This document shows positions 48,395 to 57,626 of a stretch of DNA of 64,000 nucleotides, in pieces (the first letter of the stretch is position 1; each line of letters begins with the position of its first letter). The position numbers were made by a program, and so were the translations under genes. The notes beneath the pieces were generated by a model. That model worked only from the letters and a program-made list of their open reading frames with translations. It searched no databases and was not told the DNA's origin. Source of the stretch: Paradevosia shaoguanensis (lineage in GTDB: Bacteria > Pseudomonadota > Alphaproteobacteria > Rhizobiales > Devosiaceae); NCBI RefSeq assembly GCF_016801025.1, contig NZ_CP068983.1, positions 2,906,501 to 2,970,500 of the forward strand. The letters are read 5' to 3'.

Positions 48395-49327
48395 TCAGTC
48401 GAAGAGGCTCGAAACGCTCTGCTCGGAAGCGGTGCGGGCGATGGCTTCGCCGATGAGCTGGTCGATCGAGATGCGGCGGATATTGGGGGCCGCCTTGACC
48501 GCTTCGGTCTCGGCGATCGAGTCGGTGATCACCAGTTCCTTGAGCTTGGACTTGGCCACGCGCTCGGCCGCGCCTTCGGAGAGCACGCCGTGGGTGATGT
48601 AGGCCGAAACTTCCTTGGCGCCCGCCTTGAGTAGGGCCTCGGCGGCGTTGACCAGCGTGCCACCGGAATCGACGATGTCGTCGATCATGATGCAGGCCTG
48701 GCCCGACACGTCGCCGATGATGTTCATCACTTCCGAGACGCCGGCGCGCGGACGGCGCTTGTCGACGATGGCGAGGTTGGCGCCGATGCGCTGAGCCACG
48801 TTGCGGGCACGCACCACGCCGCCGACGTCGGGGGAGACGATCATGACGTTCTTGACGTCATAATGCTCCTGGATATCGCGGGTCAGCACCGGGGCGGCAT
48901 AGAGGTTATCGACCGGCAGGTCGAAGAAACCCTGGATCTGGGCGGCGTGCAGGTCCAGCGTCAGTACGCGGTTGGCGCCTGCCGTGGTGATGAGGTTGGA
49001 GACCAGCTTGGCTGAAATGGGCGTACGCGGCGCCGACTTGCGGTCCTGCCGGGCATAGCCGAAATAGGGGATCACCGCCGTGATGCGGCGCGCCGAGGAA
49101 CGGCGCAGAGCGTCGATCAGGATCAGCAGTTCCATCAGGTGGTCGTTCGCCGGGAACGAAGTGGACTGCAAAACAAAAACGTCCTCACCGCGGACGTTTT
49201 CGTGAATCTCGACAAAGACTTCCTTGTCGGCAAATCGTTTGACCGTGCAATCGGTCAACGGCAGTTCGAGATAGCTGGATACAGCCTCGGCGAGCGCCCG
49301 GTTGGAGTTGCCCGTCACCAGTTTCAT
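48395..49327 (-). CDS. prs: Ribose-phosphate pyrophosphokinase
   Basis: 310 residues. [44 protein letters not shown], and the PRPP-binding [15 protein letters not shown] are diagnostic. It makes PRPP from ribose-5-phosphate and ATP, feeding nucleotide, histidine and tryptophan synthesis. Confidence 0.96.
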   Translation of the reverse strand: MKLVTGNSNRALAEAVSSYLELPLTDCTVKRFADKEVFVEIHENVRGEDVFVLQSTSFPANDHLMELLILIDALRRSSARRITAVIPYFGYARQDRKSAPRTPISAKLVSNLITTAGANRVLTLDLHAAQIQGFFDLPVDNLYAAPVLTRDIQEHYDVKNVMIVSPDVGGVVRARNVAQRIGANLAIVDKRRPRAGVSEVMNIIGDVSGQACIMIDDIVDSGGTLVNAAEALLKAGAKEVSAYITHGVLSEGAAERVAKSKLKELVITDSIAETEAVKAAPNIRRISIDQLIGEAIARTASEQSVSSLFD

Positions 49328-49452
49328 AGCGCCACCTGCTGCTTGGATGCCCCGGACGCCGGACTCTCGCGGTCAGCGCCTCGCTCGCGGGCACCCTTAG
49401 CGCGCACCGCCTTCCTGCGCAACGGCCCAGTTAGTAGCAGAACCAATGATCG

Positions 49453-50214
49453 TTAGAAGAGTCCTATTACAGAGAGTTGACGGCCAGCCTTGGTGCCCTG
49501 GTGCGTCGCGTAGCGATGCGAGAAGTAGCGCTCCGGCGAGGCATAGGTGCACGAGCCTGCCTGCTCCACCGCGATGCCTGCCGCTTCAAGCCGGGCACGG
49601 ACGAAGCCGGGCAGGTCGAAATGCTCCTTGCCTCCCGGCGGCGTCGCGATATGCGCCGCTGCATCTGGATTGATCGCCACGAGGTCGGCGGCGAATTGTG
49701 GACCCACTTCATAATTGGCGCCCGAAATCGTCGGTCCGATTACCGCTACGATTCGTTCACGCCGAGCGCCCAGAGCCTCCATGGCGGCGATGGTGTTCTC
49801 GGCAATGCCGTGCACCGCGCCCTTCCAGCCGGCATGGGCAATCCCGACCACGCCCGCCTCGCCATCGGCGAAGGCGATCGGCGTGCAGTCGGCGGTGAGG
49901 ATGCCGAGCAGCAGTCCCGGCTGATTGGTCACCAGCGCGTCGGCGTCAGGCCGTTCGCCGTCAACCGGCAGGGAAGTCAGCGTCACCACCCGGTTGGAAT
50001 GCGTCTGCGTCAGCGTCGCCAGCCGGTCGAAACCCAGTGCCTCCAGGATGGCGGCGCGATTGCCGGCCACGATGGCACGATCATCGCCCCCACTCTCGGA
50101 GACATTGAGCGAGGCGAACTCGCCCGTCGAGCTGCCTCCCAGCCTGCCGAAGAAACCGTGGCGGATGCCCGCGAGCCCGGTCAGTGCTGGGCTGGTTTCG
50201 AATGGTGGCTTCAT
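49453..50214 (-). CDS. pgeF: Peptidoglycan editing factor PgeF (laccase domain)
   Basis: 253 residues, standard length for the YfiH/PgeF family. Zinc ligands are in TQTHSNRV, LTADCTPIAF and IAHAGWKGAVHG. The enzyme removes L-Ser mis-incorporated at position 1 in peptidoglycan precursors. Overlaps midA. Confidence 0.92.
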   Translation of the reverse strand: MKPPFETSPALTGLAGIRHGFFGRLGGSSTGEFASLNVSESGGDDRAIVAGNRAAILEALGFDRLATLTQTHSNRVVTLTSLPVDGERPDADALVTNQPGLLLGILTADCTPIAFADGEAGVVGIAHAGWKGAVHGIAENTIAAMEALGARRERIVAVIGPTISGANYEVGPQFAADLVAINPDAAAHIATPPGGKEHFDLPGFVRARLEAAGIAVEQAGSCTYASPERYFSHRYATHQGTKAGRQLSVIGLF

Positions 50215-51290
50215 GCACCCACTCCTATCGGCTTGAGGCCGGGGCTGGTGGCCACGAAGACCTTAAAGAGGTCGCCCATCTGCTCGGGGGCGATGAGGCG
50301 CTTGAGCGCCGTTTCGATATTGCCCATCTCGTTGGGGTTGGCCCGCGCCAGCGCCGCTGCGCGTTCGCCGATGCCGATGCGCTTGAGGAAAAGACCTTGC
50401 GGCGTCAGAGGCTGCACCACGAGCCCGGCGGCGGTCGCGACCTTCCCCAGGGCGTCGAAGTCCACATGCGCCGAAAGATCGGCTTCGCCGGGTTTGGCCA
50501 ATGGATCGGCATAGGCGTGCCGCGCCACTGCCTGCAACGTCTCGCCGGTCTGCGAGCGGCCATAGCCATAGTCGATAGCGAGAATCGCGCCGCCCTGTGC
50601 CGCAACCCTGGCGGCCAGCCGCGCCATCACATCGTTCGCCGCGATACCGGCTTCATAGATCGCGCCCATCGGTGCATCGCGCACTTCCTCCGGCAGTATC
50701 TCGGCGGGGATCGGAGTGGGCGAAAGCCCGAAGGCGCGCTTGCCATCACGCAGGCCCACCTGCCGCTCGTGCCAGGCATCCTCGCCCTTGACGAATTGCC
50801 GGATCGGCAAGGCATCGAAGAACTCGTTGGCCACGACCAACAGCGGATCGTCGCTCACCGCGTCGATCTCGTCGGCCCAATAGGGCAGGTACTGGCCGAG
50901 GCGCTTGTCCTGCTCGGCCTTGAGCACCGGGTTGGTCTCGAACAACTGCAGGTGGGCCGCGTTGGCAAAACCCTCGGCGCGCTTGGTCACGCGCATGACA
51001 TCGCTCATCAGCGTGCCACGGCCCGGCCCGAGTTCGAGCAGCGTGAACGATCGGGGCTCGTTCATCTGCTGCCAGAGGTTGACGAGGAAGAAGCCGATCA
51101 GCTCGCCGAACATCTGGCTGACTTCGGGCGCGGTGATGAAATCGCCCTTGGCCCCGAGCGGATCGGCATTCTTGTAATAGCCCAGGCGCGGATGGGTCAG
51201 GCACAGGCCCATATAGGTCGCGATCGACATCGGGCCATTGGTGCGGATCTGCAGGTCGATCAGCTCGCCGAGGCTCTTGTCATCGGCCAT
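50211..51290 (-). CDS. MidA/NDUFAF7-like SAM-dependent methyltransferase
   Basis: 359 residues. [44 protein letters not shown] region and [15 protein letters not shown] (SAM site) identify the family, which in mitochondria assembles complex I. ATG at 51290 overlaps the lgt stop. Bacterial target unknown. Confidence 0.88.
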   Translation of the reverse strand: [359 protein letters not shown]

Positions 51291-52092
51291 TGCTGCGCCT
51301 CATCGCATAGATGACGAGGGCGATGCCGGCGATAAGCGTCGGCAGGCTCAGCACCTGGCCCATGGTCAGCCAGCCCCCATAGAGGTAGCCGATCTGCGCA
51401 TCGGGCAGCCGCACGAATTCGACGAGAATGCGAGACAGCGAATAGCCGATGCCGAATATCCCCGCCACCAAACCGGGTCGGCGCAGGCCATAGGCGACAT
51501 GCGTCACGTAGCGGATGACGAGGAACAGCACGATGCCTTCGAGCGCCGCTTCGTAGAGTTGACTGGGATGGCGCGGAACGTCGCCGCCATTGGGGAAAAT
51601 CACGCCCCAGGGAAGGTCGGTTGGTGCGCCGAAAAGCTCGCCGTTGATGAAGTTGGCGATGCGGCCGAGAAAGAGGCCGATCGTGCCCACTGCGCCCACC
51701 AGATCGAGGCCCGAAAGCGGGTTACCCCCCTTGTAGCGGGTATAGAATATGATGGCGACCATGATACCGATGAGGCCGCCATGGAACGACATGCCACCAT
51801 CCCACAGCGCCGGAATCTCCATGGGGTTCGCCATATAGTACTGGAAATTGTAGAACAGCACGTAGCCGATGCGCCCGCCTAGAATGATGCCGAGCACGGC
51901 CCAGAAGGCGAAGTCGATGAGATCGCCGGGCGCGAAGGGCGGCTTGTTGTCTTTCCAGAGCGAGTGGCGCTTGAGCAGCGACATGCCGTAAAGCACGCCC
52001 AGGCCCACGCCCGCGAGATAGGCGAGGGCGTACCAGCGCACTGCGAACGGGCCAATGGCGAAGGCGATCGGATCGATATTGGGAAACGGCAA
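51280..52092 (-). CDS. lgt: Prolipoprotein diacylglyceryl transferase
   Basis: 270 residues from TTG 52092, chosen because GGGAGC precedes it and Lgt proteins start near FPNIDPIAFAIGPFAVRWYALAY; a longer frame to 52194 would add 34 unusual residues. MSFHGGLIG and GRIANFINGELFG form the active site. It lipidates lipoproteins at the inner membrane. Confidence 0.93.
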   Translation of the reverse strand: MPFPNIDPIAFAIGPFAVRWYALAYLAGVGLGVLYGMSLLKRHSLWKDNKPPFAPGDLIDFAFWAVLGIILGGRIGYVLFYNFQYYMANPMEIPALWDGGMSFHGGLIGIMVAIIFYTRYKGGNPLSGLDLVGAVGTIGLFLGRIANFINGELFGAPTDLPWGVIFPNGGDVPRHPSQLYEAALEGIVLFLVIRYVTHVAYGLRRPGLVAGIFGIGYSLSRILVEFVRLPDAQIGYLYGGWLTMGQVLSLPTLIAGIALVIYAMRRSNGR

Positions 52093-52215
52093 ATCGGGGC
52101 TCCCGAAGAAACTGGCAGGACCATGCAGGCCATGCCTGCTCTGGTCAAGCAGGTCGCGAGGGCCTAAATAAGGTGCAATGCCGTTCGGCGGCAAGCACTT
52201 GAAGGACTATGCGCA

Positions 52216-52476
52216 ATGAACCAGGGCAGCAGGATTTTCGACGATCTCGGCCGATTGATGAACGAGGCGGCTGGGGTTGCCGATGGGGTCCGCCGCGAGG
52301 TGGAAACCGGGGTCAAGGCCCAGGCTCAGCGCTTCATCGCCGATATGGATCTGGTCAAGCGTGAGGATTTCGACGCCCTGCGTGAACTGGTGCAGGTGCA
52401 GAGCGAGGAAATCGCCGCGCTCCGCAAGGAACTTTCCGATCTCAAGCCCGCTCCGCGCGGCAAGAAGGCCGAGTAG
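52216..52476 (+). CDS. ubiK: UbiK-like accessory factor (BMFP domain)
   Basis: 86 residues. IFDDLGRLMNEAAGVADGVRREVETGVKAQ and a C-terminal coiled coil are typical of UbiK (YqiC). It helps ubiquinone biosynthesis under aerobic conditions. Confidence 0.85.
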   Translation: MNQGSRIFDDLGRLMNEAAGVADGVRREVETGVKAQAQRFIADMDLVKREDFDALRELVQVQSEEIAALRKELSDLKPAPRGKKAE

Positions 52477-52479
52477 CTT

Positions 52480-53202
52480 TTGCGTCTCGCGGTTATCTCG
52501 GACATCCACGGCAACAGCTTCGCCCTCGAAGCCGTGCTGGAGGATATTGCTCGGCAGAATGTCGATGCGACGGTCAATCTCGGGGATGCGCTGAGCGGGC
52601 CCATCGATCCGCGACGCACCTGCGACATGCTGCTTGAGCTCAATGCCGCGACCGTTCGTGGCAATCATGATCGCTGGCTGGTCGAAACCGGCGTCTTCGA
52701 ACTCGGCCCGGTGGACCGCTTCACCCTGGCGCAACTCGAACCGCGCCATGTCGTCTGGCTCGAAAGCCTGCCGGCGACGCGCAACGTCCAGGGCGAGGTC
52801 TTCCTTTGCCACGGCACGCCTGCGAGCGACAACGACGTCTGGCTCGACAATTTCTGGAGCGGCCGCAAGACCACTTTGCCCGACGAGGCCTCTGTGACCG
52901 CGGCCGCCGAGGGCTACGATTTTCCTGTTCTCCTCTGCGGCCACACGCATCTCGCCCGCTCGGTGCGCCTGCGGGACGGTCGCATGATCGTCAATCCTGG
53001 CAGCGTCGGTCTCCAGACCGTCCACGGCTCGCCCGATGCCCGCTACGCCATTCTCGAGAAGAGCGGCGACAAGTGGTCGGTCACGCAGCGCGTGCTCGGC
53101 TACGACCATGAGGCCGCTGCGCGCCGCGCCGAAGAGAACGGCTTCCCCAAATGGCGTGAGCCGCTGGTCACCGGCTGGGTCGGCCCCGAAGGCCTCTTCT
53201 AG
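52480..53202 (+). CDS. Metallophosphoesterase, YfcE-like
   Basis: 240 residues starting at TTG 52480. MRLAVISDIHGNSFALEAVL, LGDALSGP, VRGNHDRW and LCGHTHLARSV are calcineurin-type. Its stop codon TAG (53200-53202) is the last three bases of the CTAG that flanks the MITE-like element starting at 53203. Confidence 0.85.
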   Translation: MRLAVISDIHGNSFALEAVLEDIARQNVDATVNLGDALSGPIDPRRTCDMLLELNAATVRGNHDRWLVETGVFELGPVDRFTLAQLEPRHVVWLESLPATRNVQGEVFLCHGTPASDNDVWLDNFWSGRKTTLPDEASVTAAAEGYDFPVLLCGHTHLARSVRLRDGRMIVNPGSVGLQTVHGSPDARYAILEKSGDKWSVTQRVLGYDHEAAARRAEENGFPKWREPLVTGWVGPEGLF

Positions 53203-53420
53203 GGTCCGTACTCAATTGCACCGGTCGATGAGGTTGCGATGGCCGCCCCACCCACCGGACTTCCCCGGACTTGATCCGGGGCCTATTGCACCCCTCCACT
53301 CGAGTGGCGCAATCCGTGGGCCCCGGCTCTGCGGTCGGCAAGTTCAGTGGTTGTGGCGCGGCAGACTGTCGGATGGGGAGATAAGCGCTCTGGGGGCGCC
53401 GGGACTTATTGAGTAGGGCC
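53203..53420. mobile_element. MITE-like element, copy 2
   Basis: 218 bp, same ends as copy 1 with a degraded right end (TTGAGTAGGGCC and CTGG instead of CTAG). It includes a family B core (53267-53343) and starts directly after the gene's stop codon. Confidence 0.75.
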
Positions 53421-53768
53421 CTGGGCCAAGTTATCCCCCTCGCTCCTGCCTCCCCGACGCCGATGCCTCGGGGATACTTCGGCTAGTCCGATTTATTGCA
53501 GTTCAAATGTGCCAAAAAAGGCCAGAATAACTGGGGTCGAGGCGGCCCTCGTTAAGAACTTGTTAACAATACCAGCCCGATCATCCACAGAAGAAAGCCG
53601 TTTCGGTGGCTGCCGAAAGTGCCCGGAATCAACCGTGCAGTGTAGGTTGAAAACACAGGACGATTCGTAGGCTTTCCATGCGTGCGGCAGTTCAATTTGT
53701 AAGTTGCGTACCCCGCCGGGTGTTCGCCGGCCGGCCCTTCCACGCGTTGCCAATGCAGGACTAATTTC
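53421..53768. other. Intergenic stretch upstream of YbjN
   Basis: No gene supported. A hairpin CCCCGA-N10-TCGGGG is at 53452-53473. AT-rich sequence near 53550-53570 (GTTAAGAACTTGTTAACAATACC) and the TTGTTAACAA palindrome could hold the YbjN promoter. Confidence 0.4.
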
Positions 53769-54272
53769 ATGTCTCTTCTGCTGCAGATCGAACCGGACCG
53801 CGCAGTGCACCCGGTCGATATCATCGAGCACATCGCGGCAATCAACGATTGGAACTTCGAGCGCCAGGACGCTGACGAAATCTCCATTTCCGTTCGCGGA
53901 GGGTGGAGCGACTACCATGTGTCTTTCAATTGGATGGAAGACCTCGAATCCCTGCACATCGCCTCCGCCTTCGACCTCAAGGTCCCTGAAGCGCGCCGCG
54001 GCGAGGTCAAGCAGCTCATCGCGCTCGTCAATGAACAGCTCTGGATCGGGCATTTCGATATCTGGAGCAAGGAAGGCGTGGTGCTGTTCCGCAATTCGCA
54101 CCTGCTGACCGGCGGAGCGGAAGTGTCGCCGCAGCAATGCGAGGCGCTGCTGCGTTCGGCCACCGATTCCTGCGACCTCTACTATCAGGCTTTCCAGTTC
54201 GTGGTCTGGGCAGGTAAAAGTGCTTCCGAGGCCTTGAGCCACGTCATGTTCGAGACGGTTGGGGAAGCGTGA
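53769..54272 (+). CDS. YbjN-domain protein
   Basis: 167 residues. WNFERQDADEISISVRGGWSDYHVSFNWMEDLESLHIASAFDL is the YbjN fold. The family resembles tetrameric type III secretion chaperones and is linked to stress and motility control in E. coli. It overlaps proC by four bases. Confidence 0.85.
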   Translation: MSLLLQIEPDRAVHPVDIIEHIAAINDWNFERQDADEISISVRGGWSDYHVSFNWMEDLESLHIASAFDLKVPEARRGEVKQLIALVNEQLWIGHFDIWSKEGVVLFRNSHLLTGGAEVSPQQCEALLRSATDSCDLYYQAFQFVVWAGKSASEALSHVMFETVGEA

Positions 54273-55090
54273 GTCTAGACAATATTGGTCCCGTCGTTCT
54301 TGCCGGTGCCGGCAAGATGGGTCTGGCTCTGGCGCGCGGCTGGATAGCCGCGGGCCTCAAGCCGTCAAATCTCGTGCTCGTCGATCCCAATCCGGGCGAG
54401 CACACCATCACTTTCGCCGTAAAGACCGGCGCCCGTCTCGTTCCGAGCGCCGAGGGCGTCAGCCCCCGCGTGCTGGTGCTTGCGGTCAAGCCGCAGATCA
54501 TCGGCGACGTGATGGCGCAATTGCGCCCTGTGGTCGGCACTGAAACTCTCGTCGTCTCCATTGCTGCCGGCATTTCGATTGCCGCGATCGCGCAGGGCCT
54601 CGGCACGCAGCGGATCGTCCGGACCATGCCCAATACGCCGGCCCAGATCGGCAAGGGCGTCACCGGCGCCGTCTCCGGTCCGGGCGTCGAGGCATCGGAT
54701 CGTGCCATCGCCGCCGACCTGTTGCAGGCAGCGGGGCAGGTGGCCTGGTTCGACGACGAAAAGGCGATCGACGCCGTCACCGCCGTCTCCGGCTCCGGTC
54801 CCGCCTACGTCTTCAACCTGGTCGAGGCCCTTGCCGCCGCCGGCGTTCGCCAGGGCCTTCCCGCTGAACAAGCCATGCTGCTGGCCCGGCAAACCATCGT
54901 CGGCGCTGCCTATCTCCTCGAAGCCGAACCCGATATCCCGCCCTCTACCCTGCGTGAGAACGTGACGTCGCCGAAGGGCACGACCGCCGCGGCGCTGGAA
55001 GTGCTCATGGGTGCCGATGGCTTCGGTCCGCTGCTCGACCGCGCAGTCGAGGCTGCGCGCCGCCGAAGTGAGGAACTCGGCCGTGGCTGA
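54269..55090 (+). CDS. proC: Pyrroline-5-carboxylate reductase
   Basis: 273 residues. NAD(P)-binding [24 protein letters not shown] and the C-terminal [11 protein letters not shown]-like motif ([17 protein letters not shown]). It makes proline from pyrroline-5-carboxylate. Confidence 0.94.
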   Translation: MSLDNIGPVVLAGAGKMGLALARGWIAAGLKPSNLVLVDPNPGEHTITFAVKTGARLVPSAEGVSPRVLVLAVKPQIIGDVMAQLRPVVGTETLVVSIAAGISIAAIAQGLGTQRIVRTMPNTPAQIGKGVTGAVSGPGVEASDRAIAADLLQAAGQVAWFDDEKAIDAVTAVSGSGPAYVFNLVEALAAAGVRQGLPAEQAMLLARQTIVGAAYLLEAEPDIPPSTLRENVTSPKGTTAAALEVLMGADGFGPLLDRAVEAARRRSEELGRG

Positions 55091-55421
55091 AATCAGCTAT
55101 GACGATTTCCTCAAGGTCGATATCCGCACCGGCATAGTGATCGAGGCGCGACCTTTTCCCGAGGCGCGCAAGCCGGCCATTATCCTCATCATCGATTTCG
55201 GCCCCGAGATCGGCATCAAGAAGTCGTCGGCGCAGATCACCGTGCACTACAAGCCGGAGGATCTGGTCGGGCGCCAGGTGATGGCAGTGGTCAACTTCCC
55301 ACCGCGTCAGATCGGGCCGTTGCGTAGCGAAGTTCTCACGCTCGGCTTCGAAGATGAGGGCGGCGCCATCGTGCTGGCAGCGACCGAGCGTCAGGTGCCG
55401 AACGGCAAGCGGCTGCTCTAG
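55083..55421 (+). CDS. tRNA-binding protein (CsaA family)
   Basis: 112 residues from GTG 55083, overlapping proC by 8 bases. [29 protein letters not shown] and the [18 protein letters not shown] motif match CsaA-type OB-fold tRNA-binding proteins. Possibly a chaperone-like or tRNA-channelling factor. Confidence 0.85.
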   Translation: MAEISYDDFLKVDIRTGIVIEARPFPEARKPAIILIIDFGPEIGIKKSSAQITVHYKPEDLVGRQVMAVVNFPPRQIGPLRSEVLTLGFEDEGGAIVLAATERQVPNGKRLL

Positions 55422-55510
55422 CTGCGACCTTAACGTGATCACAACATCGCCGGCGATATGCTAATAGCCTGATCCGAAACGATTTGGCGCGGCGGCCTCG
55501 GAGGTCGGAT

Positions 55511-56974
55511 GTGAGTGAGAGTGATGCGGCCCTCGGTGTGTCGCAGGCTATGTTCGAGCTGGCGCCTGTTTCGCTGTGGCTCGAGGACTACAGCGGCCTC
55601 AAGGCTCTGTTCGACGAGTGGCGTTCTGCCGGCATTTCCGATCTGCGCGAGCTGTTCAAGGCCGATCCGTCACGCGTTCACGAATGCGCCGATCGCATCA
55701 GGATCCTGATGGTCAACAGCAAGACGCATTCGCTCTTCGAATCGCGCGACCTCGAACACCTCGTCTCCAACCTCAGCACCGTCTTCCGCGACGACATGAT
55801 GGAAACCCATGGCGAGGAGATGATCCAGCTTTGGGAAGGCAAGGACGAGTTCGCCAACGTCTCGGTCAATTACAGTCTCAACGGACGGCGCATCGATATC
55901 CAGATGACCGGCCGCATCCTGCCGGGGCATGAGCACGACTGGTCGCGTGTGCTCGTGGCGATCGAGGATGTCACCGAGCGTGAAACGGCCCGCCGCAGCC
56001 TGGCGCTGAGCGTGCGCTATGCCGAAGGTCTCTTCACGCACTCGCCCGTATCGCTCTGGGTCGAAGATTTTTCGGCCATCAAGCAATTGCTCGAAGACGT
56101 CCGTTTCCAGGGCATCACGGATTTCCGCGTCTTCACCGACGTGCACCCCGAATTCGTCGAGCGCTGCATGAGCGAAATCCGCGTGCTCGACGTCAACCAG
56201 GCGACGCTCGATCTTTTCGGGGCCCGGACCAAGGAAGAACTGCTCAAGAACCAGCCTCGCATCTTCCGCGACGACATGCTCCGCCATTTCCGCGAGCAGC
56301 TGATCGATCTCTGGAGCGGCCGGCTCTTCCACAAGCGGGAAGTAGTCAACTACTCGCTCTCGGGCGAGGAAGTGTTCGTGTTGCTGCAATTCTCGGTGCT
56401 GCCGGGACACGAGAACGACTGGTCGCTGGTGCAGGTGGCGCTGACCGACATCACCGCGCGCAAGAAGGCCGAGGCCTATCTCGAATTCCTCGGCAAGCAC
56501 GATGTGCTGACCAAGCTCTACAACCGTTCGTTCTATGTCGATGAACTCAACCGTATCGACCGCAAGGGCGTGATGCCGGTGTCGGTGATCATGGTCGACG
56601 TCAATGGTCTTAAGGCTGCGAACGATCTCTGGGGTCACGCTGCCGGCGACGGTCTGCTACGTCGGGCGGGCGAGGTGCTGGGCAAGGCGATCGAGAAGCC
56701 TGCCTGCGCAGCTCGGATCGGCGGCGACGAGTTTGCGGTGCTGCTGCCGGGATTCGACGAAAAGGCGACGCAGGCGGTGGCGCTCAATCTCGAAAAGCTG
56801 GTCGTGCTCAACAACCAGTTCTATCCCGGTCTGCCGCTCAATCTCGCCATCGGCCGCGCAACGCGGTTCGCTGACGAGCCGATCGAAGACACGATCAAGC
56901 GCGCCGACCTTCAGATGTATCGGTCCAAGAAGGATCACTACGACGCCGAGGCGGTCCGAAAGCGCGCTACCTGA
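55511..56974 (+). CDS. Diguanylate cyclase with two PAS-like repeats
   Basis: 487 residues from GTG 55511, chosen for a GGAGG six bases upstream. Two copies of PVSLW.ED.S..K.L...GI.D (about residues 18-46 and 178-206) form tandem sensory repeats of an unusual type. The C-terminal GGDEF domain is intact (ARIGGDEFAVLLPGF) with a catalytic LYNRSFY and GHAAGDGLL region, so cyclic di-GMP synthesis is likely. No EAL domain. It overlaps marR at the 3-prime end by eight bases. Confidence 0.9.
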   Translation: MSESDAALGVSQAMFELAPVSLWLEDYSGLKALFDEWRSAGISDLRELFKADPSRVHECADRIRILMVNSKTHSLFESRDLEHLVSNLSTVFRDDMMETHGEEMIQLWEGKDEFANVSVNYSLNGRRIDIQMTGRILPGHEHDWSRVLVAIEDVTERETARRSLALSVRYAEGLFTHSPVSLWVEDFSAIKQLLEDVRFQGITDFRVFTDVHPEFVERCMSEIRVLDVNQATLDLFGARTKEELLKNQPRIFRDDMLRHFREQLIDLWSGRLFHKREVVNYSLSGEEVFVLLQFSVLPGHENDWSLVQVALTDITARKKAEAYLEFLGKHDVLTKLYNRSFYVDELNRIDRKGVMPVSVIMVDVNGLKAANDLWGHAAGDGLLRRAGEVLGKAIEKPACAARIGGDEFAVLLPGFDEKATQAVALNLEKLVVLNNQFYPGLPLNLAIGRATRFADEPIEDTIKRADLQMYRSKKDHYDAEAVRKRAT

Positions 56975-57485
56975 TATTGTCGGTCAGGTGCAGCCGGTTC
57001 AGCAGCGGCCTATCGTCAGTCTCGACCATGCCCACGAAGAACTTGAGGATCGTGCTGCGGGCATCCGGCTGTAGCGGAGCCAATGCAGCCTCGATGCGGC
57101 TCGACTGGGTAGCCGAGAGCGTCTCGAAGAGATCGCGGCCCTTGGCCGTCGGGTAGAGCAGGCGCTGACGACGGTCCGAAGGACCTGTCTTCTGCTCGAT
57201 ATAGCCATTGTCGATCAACTGGCGCAGCACGCGGGCGAGGCTCTGCTTGGTGATCTTGAGCACGTCGAGAATGGTGGCGACCGGCAGGCCGGGCTTGAGG
57301 TTCACGAAGTACAGCACGCGGTGATGCGCTCGGCCGAATCCCTGGCGCTCCAGCAGCGCGTCGGCGTCGCGCACGAAATCCCGATAGGCGAAGAAAAACA
57401 GCCCCATGACGTCCAGTGGCAGGTCGGTCGACGCCACCGACGAATTTATGTCAGCCTTGTTGACATTTATTTTGTCGGGTGCCAT
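56967..57485 (-). CDS. MarR-family transcriptional regulator
   Basis: 172 residues. Winged helix with FGRAHHRVLYFVNLKPGLPVATILDVLKITKQSLARVLRQL and beta-wing KTGPSDRRQRLLYPTAKG. It is divergent from ilvE, a conserved arrangement in Rhizobiales as I recall. GGAG lies before ATG 57485. Confidence 0.88.
   Translation of the reverse strand: MAPDKINVNKADINSSVASTDLPLDVMGLFFFAYRDFVRDADALLERQGFGRAHHRVLYFVNLKPGLPVATILDVLKITKQSLARVLRQLIDNGYIEQKTGPSDRRQRLLYPTAKGRDLFETLSATQSSRIEAALAPLQPDARSTILKFFVGMVETDDRPLLNRLHLTDNIR
57448..57466. promoter_or_regulatory. Inverted repeat ATGTCA-N7-TGACAT near the marR start
   Basis: A perfect 6-bp arm palindrome lies within the first 13 codons of the marR gene and overlaps a TTGACA. 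It may be the MarR operator for autorepression or for ilvE. Confidence 0.4.
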
Positions 57486-57626
57486 TGTTTCTCCATCAGT
57501 TCCGCCAATGTTCCTTATCCCAAAGCCGTTCTAGTTTGCCAAGGGCTTAGGGGTGATGCATGATCGGAACAACCAGGTTTGGCGGCCTTGCGAGGGCCGT
57601 TTTAGGGAAGAGATTCGGAGTAAGAA

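Noticed and set aside
53493-54242. Reverse-strand open frame of 249 residues near YbjN
   Set aside because: It is antisense to YbjN and carries no known motif.
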